DNA of 64,000 nucleotides, from positions 868,001 through 932,000 of the forward strand of contig NZ_OY764081.1 in NCBI RefSeq assembly GCF_963667985.1. The letters run 5' to 3'. Source of the DNA: an uncultured Methanocorpusculum sp. (GTDB taxonomy: Archaea > Halobacteriota > Methanomicrobia > Methanomicrobiales > Methanocorpusculaceae). Below are positions 49,810-58,801 of this stretch, in pieces (positions within the stretch are counted from its first letter, which is position 1; each line of letters begins with the position of its first letter). Below the pieces are notes generated by a model that was not told where the DNA came from, did not search any database, and saw only the letters and a list, made by a program, of their open reading frames with translations. The position numbers and the translations under genes were made by a program.

Positions 49810-50082
49810 TCAGTGACCCTCTTCAGCAACTTTTGCTACGGGGGCCTGCGATGCAACCAGTTTAATAACAGCATAGGGGCATGCTTCCATACACACACCG
49901 CACCCTGCACATAATTTGTGATCCAGGTCAAGGGAGATTGCCTTACCATCGGTCACAGCATAGATCTTGTCAGTTGAGGCAGGATCTACGGTACAAAGTT
50001 CAAGTGCGTTTACTGGACATGCTACTACGCAATTGTTACAACCAGTACATCGCTCCATGTTGATATGCATTGCAAATGCCAT
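49810..50082 (-). CDS. fwdG: Ferredoxin-type subunit FwdG
   Basis: 90 residues with two [4Fe-4S] motifs, CTGCNNCVVACPVNALE and CAGCGVCMEACPYAVIK. First gene of the ten-gene fwd-hdr operon. FwdG links the catalytic part to FwdF. Confidence 0.92.
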   Translation of the reverse strand: MAFAMHINMERCTGCNNCVVACPVNALELCTVDPASTDKIYAVTDGKAISLDLDHKLCAGCGVCMEACPYAVIKLVASQAPVAKVAEEGH

Positions 50083-50535
50083 TGCTTATATGCACCAGCC
50101 TTTAATCGACCGAAATCGATTACTGTTATAGTTGAGTAAGAAGATAGATAAATGTTCTTAATCAAAAGAAGCGAGATTCTGGCTCCGATTTGGACGAATT
50201 TATCAAAATATTTTATCATCCAGATATTGTTAAACTAATTACGAGAAATATACCCACCATTATTGTTCAAAAAGTAAGGTGACCATTCTCTATCAAATTA
50301 CAGGAGGTTCTTTAATTAAACCCCCATTCTAGTTTATTTTTGAAGAAAATCCAATTTCGCGCGTTTTCTTATTTTTCAAAATTGGGAAAAACCTAATTAA
50401 ATTAGATTTAATATCAACGATGTTTGCTTATCTGATGTTGATTAATATTGGTGTGTAGCAAACTTCATCTTATCGAATGCCTCTTATACTCATACGACCG
50501 ACCTTTCTGTTAACGAAATTTCCGGTATCAAAAAT
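50083..50535. promoter_or_regulatory. Divergent promoter region with inverted repeat
   Basis: About 450 AT-rich bases without a gene. AATCGA-CCGAAA-TCGATT (50104-50121) is a 6+6 inverted repeat 22 bases upstream of fwdG and may be an operator. TATA-like words for the minus direction lie near 50125-50155; for the plus gene near 50395-50440. A long leader for the fwd operon is possible. Confidence 0.4.
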
Positions 50536-51491
50536 ATGACAATCACATTAACCCCAGATCAAATAAAAGAAAAATTTGGACCGATGTTCTGTCACCGACT
50601 CCTTGTAATGACCGATGAAAAAAACGGCATTGCTGAAATACACGAACAATGTCATGCAAGAGGCCCGATCGAATGGGACCACATGAACCGGAGAAGAGCG
50701 AAAGGAGCACTCATCTCCGCAAAAACCGAAGGGACCTCAATGACGATGCTCGCAAAAATCGGCTCGCATCCCATCAGCTTTGGACCCTCGGATACGGAAC
50801 TCGGCGGACAAGCATTGGAAGCCGTCATCGTAGAAGGAAACGAAGTACGAACCTCATGGGCAGGGGCCGCAGGAGCAGGAGTGGGGGTCGCTGCCTGCTT
50901 ATCCCAGGCCCCAGGCGTCCTCAAAACGGAATATGCGAGTGAAGATGATCTGAAAGTTGGCGGTGCACGAATATGCAGAAGCACTATTATTCTGCCGAAA
51001 TATGAGAAGATCACCTTCGGGATAGATGATACCGACACGAAAGAGGGAGGGGCAACCTTGGTCCTTGCGTTGAAATGCGGCGAAGCCTGTTCTATTGAGG
51101 GAGCCTCCTTCCTTGGAATGCGGATCATCCAGCTCAACCCAAAGGCTCCGGAAAAACCACCAACTGTACAGGCTCAGTGATCACGTTTGCAGTAAAACCG
51201 GAGAAGAAAAACGAACTGATTGCATTCGTCAAATCATTCATCGAAGAAAAAACGATGAGTAAAACAACCGGCATCTGTTATTTTGCCGGCATTCGTCTTC
51301 CCGACTCGACATATACAAAAAGAGTGAAGACCGAACTGCTGACACGTGAAGAGGCGGTCAACGAAGCTGAAAAACTTGGCATCACCTTTATCGACAGTGC
51401 AAACGGAAAAGGAAGGATTGGTGCTCTTGGAGCACTTCTTTGGGCAGACGGCGGTGTAGAGGCTGCAGGTCTCTACGGCGAGACACCATAA
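50536..51491 (+). pseudogene. Paralogue of methanogenesis marker protein 11, frameshifted
   Basis: Two frames together give one protein of about 317 residues with the layout of marker protein 11 (57527-58414): a Gly-rich segment AGAAGAGVGVAACLS, ICRSTIILPKYEKITFGIDD then TDTKEGGATLVLAL, QLNP, and a C-terminal TGICYFAGIR and IGALGALLWAD. The first frame stops at 51178; joining at an A5 run (51152-51156) gives KTTNCTGSVITFAV, matching the RTKNCVALACEF of the intact paralogue. The second frame alone (51177-51491) has an ATG-less natural start. Function unknown; the GIDDTDT motif recalls tRNA(Ile2) agmatidine synthetase-type proteins. Confidence 0.75.
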
Positions 51492-51496
51492 AAAAA

Positions 51497-52507
51497 TTAT
51501 ATTTTCCTCTCTTCTTTTTTACAGACGGCTGCAAACAAACGACTGCCAAACGATGAAGTTGACTCGTGCCCTCCAAGATCAGGCGTGGACACACCCCTGC
51601 TGATCAGATCAAATATCGATGATTCGACGAGACAGGCTTCATACTTCATCCCGAAATACTCAAGCATCATTCCGGCACTCCGGATAGCAGCAACTGGATT
51701 TGCGGTACCTTTGCCGGCAATATCCGGAGCACTTCCATGGACCGGCTCGAAAAATGCATGCGTATCACCAATGTTCGCACTCGGAAGCATGCCAAGTCCC
51801 CCGGTGAGATACCCACAGACATCGCTTAAGATATCGCCGAACATGTTTGTCGTAACGATCACATCATAATTTTTCGGATGCTGTAAAACATCGAGACATA
51901 ATGCATCGATAAACACGGCTTTTGTTTGTATGCCATGTGACTCGGCGACTTCTTGGCAGGTATCTCTGAAAAGGAGATCGGATTTGAGAACGTTCCCTTT
52001 GTAGCCTATAACGAGCGGATGATCTGGATTTCGTTCCAAAACGAGAGAACAGGCTTTCTCTGCTATTCGTCTGGATCCTGCCTTCGTAATCACGCGAAGG
52101 GTCGTTGATCTTTCTTCACCGATCTCCTCGATACCAGAATAGAGTCCCTCGGTATTTTCCCGGACGATCATAATATCGACAGGTGACTCCTGGCTGGATG
52201 AGGAAAGAGTCCGAATGGGGCGAAGATTTGCATAAAGATCGAGTTCATGTCTGATCTGCAGGAGAACACTCCGGTAATTTGGATCGGGAGGCGTCGTAAC
52301 GGCCCCAAAAAGAATGGCGTCCCCCCCCTTCAGTTCCCGAATATCTTCAAGAGAACAGGCGGACCCGGTTCTCTCCCATTTGGCAAAGCCGAGTTCGACC
52401 TCATAAAAATCCGCATCGGGAAGAAAATGCTCAAGAATCTTTTGAGCTTCAGGGATAACCTCAGGCCCGATACCATCTCCTTTCGATACAGCGATACGAA
52501 GACTCAT
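51497..52507 (-). CDS. aksF: Homoisocitrate/isopropylmalate dehydrogenase family (AksF-type)
   Basis: 336-residue NAD(P)-dependent beta-decarboxylating dehydrogenase: AVSKGDGIGPEVIPEA, VRENTEGLYSGIEEI, VIGYKGNVLKSDLLFRD, NMFGDILSDVCGYLTGGLGM and HGSAPDIAGKGTANP. Could act in leucine or coenzyme B synthesis; its operon with AksA/D/E favours the 2-oxosuberate chain elongation. Last gene of the operon, 4-base overlap with the small homoaconitase subunit. Confidence 0.85.
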   Translation of the reverse strand: MSLRIAVSKGDGIGPEVIPEAQKILEHFLPDADFYEVELGFAKWERTGSACSLEDIRELKGGDAILFGAVTTPPDPNYRSVLLQIRHELDLYANLRPIRTLSSSSQESPVDIMIVRENTEGLYSGIEEIGEERSTTLRVITKAGSRRIAEKACSLVLERNPDHPLVIGYKGNVLKSDLLFRDTCQEVAESHGIQTKAVFIDALCLDVLQHPKNYDVIVTTNMFGDILSDVCGYLTGGLGMLPSANIGDTHAFFEPVHGSAPDIAGKGTANPVAAIRSAGMMLEYFGMKYEACLVESSIFDLISRGVSTPDLGGHESTSSFGSRLFAAVCKKEERKI

Positions 52508-52980
52508 GGTTCACCAGACCTGGAAAGATACGCATTCAGACCGCCGGCAGAGAGAATCTCCTTCATGCGATTTGAGAGCGGCTTTGCCTGATAAACGGCA
52601 TTTGAGGTTTTGACATACGAATCATCGGTGTCAAAGGAAATGATGTCACCATTTTCACACACGACATCCGTCTCAAAGACGTACAATCCGAGATTAACGC
52701 AGTTTCGGAAAAAGATCCGAGCAAAAGACGGAGCGACAACGGCTCGGACCCCGGCTTCTTTGAGAGCAGCAGCAGCCTGTTCGCGGGACGAACCACAGCC
52801 GATATTTTTCCCGGCAACCAATACGGCGCCGTTCAGTCGGCCGGCAATACTCTCATCATAATCTTCAAAGGCATGTTCCACCCATACCGACCGATCGGTC
52901 GTCCGAAGATAACGCCCGGCGATGATCATATCGGTATCCACATCTTCGCCGATCACAACGGCATGTCCTGATACGATCAT
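52504..52980 (-). CDS. aksE: Homoaconitase small subunit
   Basis: 158 residues, swivelling domain of the aconitase superfamily. The specificity loop reads AGRYLRTTD: YLRT is the form described for methanogen homoaconitase, against YLVY in isopropylmalate isomerase. GKNIGCGSSREQAAAALKEA is the conserved core. Overlaps its large subunit by one base. Confidence 0.85.
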   Translation of the reverse strand: MIVSGHAVVIGEDVDTDMIIAGRYLRTTDRSVWVEHAFEDYDESIAGRLNGAVLVAGKNIGCGSSREQAAAALKEAGVRAVVAPSFARIFFRNCVNLGLYVFETDVVCENGDIISFDTDDSYVKTSNAVYQAKPLSNRMKEILSAGGLNAYLSRSGEP

Positions 52981-54230
52981 TAGTTCAGCCCTCCTTCCAG
53001 GTCAATTGGTGATCTAATCTCGCCGCAAAGAGCGCTAACGGCAGCCGTCGAGGGAGAACAGAGATAATACTCAGCGCCGACACCCATCCTGTTCCTGAAA
53101 TTTCGGTTAGCTGTGGAAAGACCAACCTCGCCTTCACCAAGGACACCCATGTGTGCTCCAAGACAGGAACCACAGCCTGGCGGACAGATAACACATCCCG
53201 CCTCAAGGATATCGGACAGAACACCTGTCGATAGAGCTTTTGCATACGCATCCTTGGAGGCAGGCGTAACGATCGTTCTGACGGCGACTTTTTTGCCTTT
53301 GACAATATCAGCGAATCGTTTGAGATCTTCGAACCGCCCATTTGTACAGGTACCCACGAACACCTGATCGATCGGAGTCCCGGAATACTGCGTAACGGGT
53401 ACGGCGTTATCGACCCGGTGAGGGACGGCAAGAACCGGTTCAATGTCATTGAGATCAAGGTAAATCTCGGATTCGTAGCTGCAGTCTTCGGGTTCCTGCA
53501 GAGAGATTGTTTTTTCATCAGCCCCATATGACAGTAAATGTTTGCGGGTCAAGTCATCCGCGTAGAATAATCCGGCCTTCGCCCCGGTCTCGACAGCCAT
53601 GTTAGACAACGTCAACCGCCCTTCGACCGGCATACCGGCAACCCCTTCGCCGATAAACTCCAGAGCTTTGTAAGTCCCGCCGTCCATCCCAAGCGCCTTT
53701 ACATAAGATAGTGCGACATCCTTCGGTTCGGCATGACCCGAAAGTTTGCCGGACAGCACTATACTAATAGATTCAGGTACTCTAAACCAAGTCCCGCCGG
53801 TCGCCCAGATTCCCGCCATATCAGTTGCTCCGACACCGGTCGAAAATGCGCCGAGTGCCCCGAGCGTGCATGAATGTGAATCCGCCCCGACAACGATCTC
53901 GCCCGGGAGGCAGACTCCTTCGCTCATTATCTGATGACATATCCCGCAGCCGACCTCATGAAAATGCATCCCGTTCTCTCGCGAGAACTTTCGAAGATCT
54001 CCCTGAAGATTAGCCGTCACCGAGTTATTCGCCGGCGAGATGTGATCATATATTATAGATAATTTCTCCGGATTGACAACGGACTTGTTTTGGATCCGGA
54101 AGTTTTCGAAAGCGATCAGTGCCTGGGCACCAGTTCCGTCATGGGCAAATGCCCGATCGACCATCCGGTCGACATACGTACCTTCGGCCGACCCGAGAAT
54201 CCGTTCGGAAAGTGTACCTGCCATCTTCAT
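52980..54230 (-). CDS. aksD: Homoaconitase large subunit
   Basis: 416 residues. [4Fe-4S] ligands in FVGTCTNGRFED and CPPGCGSCLGAHMGVL; GADSHSCTLGALGAFSTGVG is a family motif. With AksE it isomerises homocitrate-type acids by dehydration and rehydration. The name follows from the YLRT loop of the small subunit and the operon; isopropylmalate isomerase cannot be fully excluded. Confidence 0.85.
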   Translation of the reverse strand: MKMAGTLSERILGSAEGTYVDRMVDRAFAHDGTGAQALIAFENFRIQNKSVVNPEKLSIIYDHISPANNSVTANLQGDLRKFSRENGMHFHEVGCGICHQIMSEGVCLPGEIVVGADSHSCTLGALGAFSTGVGATDMAGIWATGGTWFRVPESISIVLSGKLSGHAEPKDVALSYVKALGMDGGTYKALEFIGEGVAGMPVEGRLTLSNMAVETGAKAGLFYADDLTRKHLLSYGADEKTISLQEPEDCSYESEIYLDLNDIEPVLAVPHRVDNAVPVTQYSGTPIDQVFVGTCTNGRFEDLKRFADIVKGKKVAVRTIVTPASKDAYAKALSTGVLSDILEAGCVICPPGCGSCLGAHMGVLGEGEVGLSTANRNFRNRMGVGAEYYLCSPSTAAVSALCGEIRSPIDLEGGLN

Positions 54231-54253
54231 CCCGTCCTGGCTTTATCAAAGCC

Positions 54254-55393
54254 CTAGGTCTTTTTCAATTCAGTTTCCTGCCTTGTCTCGGAAATCACCG
54301 AGAGAAGAACATCCTGAATGATACTCTGCTTTGTTTCGCTGATCGATTTGATCCGTTCCAGAATTACATCGACCTCGCTTGGGGACGGAGTGTATCCAAG
54401 GGTCGTCAGAATATACTCGAGTCCTTTTCGTCCTGTATGTTTGCCGAGAATGAACTTTTGCTCAGCCCCGACCATCTCGGGTGGATAATACTCGTAGGTA
54501 TTTCTGTCCTGAATCAAAGCAGCTATGTGAATGCCGCTTTCATGGCAGAAGGCATGCTCACCCACGACGGGTTTGGTTTTTGCAATTTTGATGCCGGAAT
54601 AGGTTTCCACAGTCCGGGAAAGACTCTGAAGAGCTGACAGATCATATCGGTCAACGCCCCCCTGCATTCTAAGTGCCACGAGAACCTCTTCAAGGGAAGC
54701 GTTCCCGCACCGCTCGCCGATACCGTTCACCGTTGTGTGAAGCTGAAAGGCTCCTGCCTGGGCTGCAGTGAACGTGTTGGCACTCGCAAAACCCATGTCG
54801 TTGTGACAATGAACACACAAGGGATTTTTCAGTCCGGCGTTCAGTTCACGTACGGTCTCGTACATGGAAAGAGGCGTCATACAGCCGACCGTATCGGCAT
54901 AACTGCTGTAGGAGGCCCCTCGTTCAGCTCCTTTTTCATACATCTCTTTCAAAAATACGATGTCGGTTCTCGACGCATCCTCAGCAGAGAATCGGACCTT
55001 GATCCCGTGATCGAGAGCATAATCCAGCATATTAAGAGCGAGATCGAGCATCTCTTCCCGGGTCTTCTTGTATTTTATACGGAGATGCAGATCGGATGTC
55101 GCGAAAAACAGACTGACAAGATCGACACCACAGTCTATGGCTGCATCGATATCGCTTTGAACACAGCGGGACAAACAGCAGATCTCAGACGGCAGATCCA
55201 TCTCGACGATGGACCGCACGCTGCGCTTTTCATATTCGGATACGCTGGGAAATCCTGCTTCGATGATATCGATTCCGATATCGGAAAGGCGCTGGGCAAT
55301 ATCCTGTTTTTCTTCGCAGGTGAAAGACACCCCAGGCGTCTGTTCACCATCCCTAAGCGTTACATCGCATATTTCAACATTCAATGATTTCAT
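54254..55393 (-). CDS. aksA: Homocitrate synthase AksA
   Basis: 379 residues, alpha-isopropylmalate/homocitrate synthase family: VEICDVTLRDGEQTPGVSFT, DIIEAGFPSVSEYE, VHCHNDMGFASANTF, NGIGERCGNASLEEVL and KFILGKHTGRKGLEYIL. AksA condenses 2-oxo acids with acetyl-CoA to lengthen 2-oxoglutarate to 2-oxosuberate for coenzyme B. Start at MKSLNVEICDV; it overlaps the TPP enzyme gene by 20 bases. Confidence 0.88.
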   Translation of the reverse strand: MKSLNVEICDVTLRDGEQTPGVSFTCEEKQDIAQRLSDIGIDIIEAGFPSVSEYEKRSVRSIVEMDLPSEICCLSRCVQSDIDAAIDCGVDLVSLFFATSDLHLRIKYKKTREEMLDLALNMLDYALDHGIKVRFSAEDASRTDIVFLKEMYEKGAERGASYSSYADTVGCMTPLSMYETVRELNAGLKNPLCVHCHNDMGFASANTFTAAQAGAFQLHTTVNGIGERCGNASLEEVLVALRMQGGVDRYDLSALQSLSRTVETYSGIKIAKTKPVVGEHAFCHESGIHIAALIQDRNTYEYYPPEMVGAEQKFILGKHTGRKGLEYILTTLGYTPSPSEVDVILERIKSISETKQSIIQDVLLSVISETRQETELKKT

Positions 55394-56501
55394 GATTTTC
55401 TCCAGAGGGGCACTCCCCTTCGATGACCAGAACTCCGAGGCCGGTTTTTTCAACAACGCCCTTTTCGATCAATTCTTTAAGATCCGGATCATCGGCAGAA
55501 ACGACCGTGGGTGTGAATGGGGTCAGATAGGGCAGAATATCCGGGCAGGCCTGACCGCCGGTCATGCCGAGTTTTCTGTTTTTCAAAATAATGCAGAACA
55601 GAGAGCCGTGCTTTTCGTAAATATCGATGAGGGCATTCAGCCCCGAATGCATAACCGCATAATCTCCCATGAGGGCGACCTTCGTGCTCGTCGAAGCTAC
55701 CGCCGGAGATGAGCCGAGTCCGTAGTTCGCAAGAGAAAAAGAAAACGGCGGATTCTTGGAAAGAAGCGAACAGCCGGTATCGCAGATCGCGGCGGTTTTA
55801 TTCAGCAAAAGCGTGTTTTTCAGGATGGAAAACAACGGTTTGTACGGACAGTTTCTGCAGATCGTGCGGTAATGTCCCCTGGAAGCGAACGTCTCGGGAA
55901 CGATCTCTTCCCGAACCCGCTCATGGTTCATAACGGCGGTGATGTTCTCTGCATATTCGCATTTTCCCTTCATCGTCAGATCATCCGGGAATATTATCCC
56001 GGATCCATTTCTTCTTTCAGGATGGGAAACATCCGAAATTTCAGCATCCAAAACCGCCGGCGTGACCCGAACAATTGCAACCCTCGAGTAGGTTTCCGAA
56101 CTCTGCATGGCTTTCTCGACCGATCGAGAAAGTTCATCTGCCGTAGGTTCAAGAACCGGGACCGAGGCAACATCCCCGTACTTCCTCGAATCCTGCCGGG
56201 TCTGGGAACCGCGAACCTCGGTGTCGTCTCCTGCAATAATCACGACGCCCGCCTTAAGCCCCTGGTATGTCGCACTTACTAAGACATCTGAAAGAGTGTT
56301 CATACCGGCATTTTTGACGATGACCACAGCTCTTTTCCCGGAAAGAGACATGCCGAGAGCATACTCGAGAGCGATTTTTTCATTGACCGTGTACTCGGCA
56401 TGACACTTTTCTGCAAGATCCGTGATCGGATAGCCGGGAACCGCGTAACAGGCATCAGCTGCGTGTAAAACAGCGTAGGCAAAACTATCTTCCGCCTTCA
56501 T
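55374..56501 (-). CDS. TPP-dependent oxidoreductase-like protein (IorA-type), candidate 2-oxosuberate decarboxylase
   Basis: 375 residues resembling indolepyruvate:ferredoxin oxidoreductase alpha. N-terminal pyrimidine-type domain YAVPGYPITDLAEK and IALEYALGMSLSGKRAVV; C-terminal TPP-binding part VALMGDYAVMHSGLNALIDI and ILKNRKLGMTGGQACPD. The C-terminal ferredoxin domain of full IorA is missing; one CRNCPYKP motif lies mid-protein. It is coupled on both sides in the aks operon (overlaps with aksA and the radical SAM gene). 2-Oxosuberate needs decarboxylation to 7-oxoheptanoate, a step with no agreed enzyme, so this is a strong candidate by context. Confidence 0.7.
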   Translation of the reverse strand: MKAEDSFAYAVLHAADACYAVPGYPITDLAEKCHAEYTVNEKIALEYALGMSLSGKRAVVIVKNAGMNTLSDVLVSATYQGLKAGVVIIAGDDTEVRGSQTRQDSRKYGDVASVPVLEPTADELSRSVEKAMQSSETYSRVAIVRVTPAVLDAEISDVSHPERRNGSGIIFPDDLTMKGKCEYAENITAVMNHERVREEIVPETFASRGHYRTICRNCPYKPLFSILKNTLLLNKTAAICDTGCSLLSKNPPFSFSLANYGLGSSPAVASTSTKVALMGDYAVMHSGLNALIDIYEKHGSLFCIILKNRKLGMTGGQACPDILPYLTPFTPTVVSADDPDLKELIEKGVVEKTGLGVLVIEGECPSGENHEIIEC

Positions 56502-57517
56502 GCTGCCACCTCCCCCGCATGCAGATCGGTCATGGGAGTGAGATCACAGCCCATACACTTTGCGCACATCGTTCTAGCCTTTGACGGATCAAGCCCGAAA
56601 CGCGGAAGTTCACTCTGCAGAAATTCGGCAAAACCGAGAATATCAGCCGCCGAAGGACGGGGGTAATCGAAGAGCTCTGCCGAGGGAGTCAAGGGACGGA
56701 TGATTGGAATGATCCCGTTTTCGAGACACTGCATGATGCACTGTTTCATCTCGGCTTTTGATTCGCCGAGACCCAGAATGATGTTGGTATAAACACGGTT
56801 TTTTCCAAAAAATCCGACAGCTTCCTTGAGAGAATCCCTCAAGACATTCCGATCAAGTCCGGGACACATCTCGGCAAATAATTTTTCAGTCGCGGTCTCG
56901 AGATTGAACTTCACCTCAGAAACCCCATGTTCGAAGAGCCTTGCGGAAAGACCAGGGGTCGGATAGACCGAAACGCCGATCGGCAAACCGAAAACACGAA
57001 TCTTTTCCAGAATGGCAAAAAGACGTTCGTCCTCCTCTTTCATCGTCCCGACAACACCGCTCGTAAGAGAGATGCACTCGATCGTATCCCGCGAACATGC
57101 ATCCTTGATCAGAGAAACGATTTCATCAGGTGTTTTTGTGTGTTTATCCTGGTTTTGAACATTACAATACCGACATGAAAAAATGCAGCCTTCATTTATC
57201 GTGATGTAGGCCTGTTTTGGACAGTGACATCCAGTTTTTTCCACAAATCCATCGACGGAGACCGGGCCCTCCGGTCCATCGAACGTAAGAACCGCGGAGT
57301 CACCAAAGTTTTCGATATGAACAGGGCTATTCTCATCCAGCGTTAACCGTACCCGGGAAACCCCGTCGGAAAAAAACACTGACCCTCCTTTGCCGGCCCC
57401 CGGACCTGCGGTGGACGAAAGCGAAGCAGGCAGAGGAACTCCGGTCACATGTGCCGAGCCGACGGCTAAAAGCAGGTGTTTGATTCGGCCAAGGTCATTG
57501 GTATCTGCAGGCATCAT
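56498..57517 (-). CDS. Radical SAM protein in the coenzyme B operon
   Basis: 339 residues. Radical SAM site CIFSCRYC (C111, C115, C118), TSGVVGTMKEEDERLF, and a BioB/PylB-like barrel (IILGLGESKAEM, IIPIIRPLTPS). An extra C-terminal motif MCAKCMGCDL may bind an auxiliary cluster; CHCPKQ precedes the first site. Overlaps the TPP enzyme gene by 4 bases and follows marker protein 11 by 9. Its context suggests a role in coenzyme B, for example sulfur insertion, but this is inference. Confidence 0.75.
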   Translation of the reverse strand: MMPADTNDLGRIKHLLLAVGSAHVTGVPLPASLSSTAGPGAGKGGSVFFSDGVSRVRLTLDENSPVHIENFGDSAVLTFDGPEGPVSVDGFVEKTGCHCPKQAYITINEGCIFSCRYCNVQNQDKHTKTPDEIVSLIKDACSRDTIECISLTSGVVGTMKEEDERLFAILEKIRVFGLPIGVSVYPTPGLSARLFEHGVSEVKFNLETATEKLFAEMCPGLDRNVLRDSLKEAVGFFGKNRVYTNIILGLGESKAEMKQCIMQCLENGIIPIIRPLTPSAELFDYPRPSAADILGFAEFLQSELPRFGLDPSKARTMCAKCMGCDLTPMTDLHAGEVAA

Positions 57518-57526
57518 TCCCTCCGG

Positions 57527-58414
57527 TCATATCAACAGGGCCTCGGAGTAATTCGTGTAGAAAGGTATCGCCGCCGCCGCTCCGATGATGCCCCGCCCTT
57601 CGATCCGTACATCCAGATGAGAACGGACTGCCGCAAAATCATCCATGGTCACCTCGCCGGCTTTGACTTTGCGTGCATACGGCATGATTACTGACGGATC
57701 GAAACCGATGTAGGCACAAAGACCGGTCTCGTCGGAAAGCGTGTAGCGTCTGACCAGAGCCTCGAACCGGTCGATGAGTTTCTCGGGTTCCGTCGTGGCA
57801 AATTCGCAGGCGAGAGCGACACAGTTTTTTGTCCGGTAGGGGACCGGATAAAGCTGGGTTATCGTGTGAGATAGATAGCGGGATGTTGGACTCTGGACGG
57901 CCTTTGATATGTTGTGGGCAAGCGTCCAGGTCGCTCCCTCTTCGGGCGTATCCGTATCGTCGAGACCGATGATGACTCGGGTATATCTCGGCAGATAAAT
58001 TGTCGAGCCGGCAACTTTCCCTCCTCCACACTCATCACAGGTATGACGTAAGACACCGCCGGCAGTCGCCCGGCAGATGCATGCCCCGACACCCCCGCCG
58101 CCAAGGCCGAGATAGGAGACGGCGATCTCTGACTCGGTTACTTCCGCCCCGCAGATCCCGGCAGGAAAATAGGAGCCTTCAAGCTGGAGGCTGACATCGC
58201 CGGTCTCAAGGAGAAAACGCTGGGTATTGGAAACGATGCGTGAGCTTTTGACGAGCGGACTTTTCGCATAATGATTTTTCACCCACATCGCCCCGCCCAT
58301 ACAGCCGAACCTCTCGATGAGTTCAACGGTTTTGCCGTCTTCGGACGCAAGAGCAAGGATCTCCGGGTAAGATATGGAGTAGGGATTGTCGATTATACAG
58401 GGTTCTTCAGTCAT
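57527..58414 (-). CDS. Methanogenesis marker protein 11
   Basis: 295 residues from MTEEPCIIDNPYSISYPEIL. Motifs: LGLGGGGVGACICRATAGGV, CDECGGGKVAGSTIYLPRYT, VIIGLDDTDTPEEGATWTLA and GRGIIGAAAAIPF. Found in most methanogens; function unknown. It leads the operon that holds the aks genes, linking it to coenzyme B. Longer frames to 58555 have no support, and a shorter start keeps the divergent promoter free. Confidence 0.88.
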   Translation of the reverse strand: MTEEPCIIDNPYSISYPEILALASEDGKTVELIERFGCMGGAMWVKNHYAKSPLVKSSRIVSNTQRFLLETGDVSLQLEGSYFPAGICGAEVTESEIAVSYLGLGGGGVGACICRATAGGVLRHTCDECGGGKVAGSTIYLPRYTRVIIGLDDTDTPEEGATWTLAHNISKAVQSPTSRYLSHTITQLYPVPYRTKNCVALACEFATTEPEKLIDRFEALVRRYTLSDETGLCAYIGFDPSVIMPYARKVKAGEVTMDDFAAVRSHLDVRIEGRGIIGAAAAIPFYTNYSEALLI

Positions 58415-58567
58415 GAGTATCAGCAGATTTTTGTAGCCGATATTTTCGTAAACGAAAATCTCGTTAACAAATATGTGTAGGTGACCCAATATAAGGATTT
58501 GTGTTGGGCGAAGAGAATTACGGCTGGATAAAATACTAATCCTCCAAAGCCCCATTTACTATCAACC

Positions 58568-58801
58568 ATGTGGGACTCGTTAAAAGAACAGATACAGGAA
58601 ATCGGCTGTGCGAAAATGACCGGGGCGGATGCTTCAGCCTACATAAAAAATAATGAAACCATTTTTGTATACGAAGGAAATAAACTCGCGATCAAAACGG
58701 CTCCGGAATCGCCGATCATCATCCGCCATATCGGTGGCGGTTCAGTGAAACTCACTTACAAATTCATAGAAGTATTGGCAAAAATAGAAAAACCCGAATG
58801 A
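58568..58801 (+). CDS. Small conserved-looking protein, 77 residues
   Basis: MWDSLKEQIQEIGCAKMTGA then FVYEGNKLAIKT and IIIRHIGGGSVKLTYKFIEV. Mixed alpha/beta, no known domain recognised. It overlaps the next gene by 4 bases (ATGATG at 58798), so both are made together, and it is divergent from marker protein 11. Confidence 0.6.
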   Translation: MWDSLKEQIQEIGCAKMTGADASAYIKNNETIFVYEGNKLAIKTAPESPIIIRHIGGGSVKLTYKFIEVLAKIEKPE

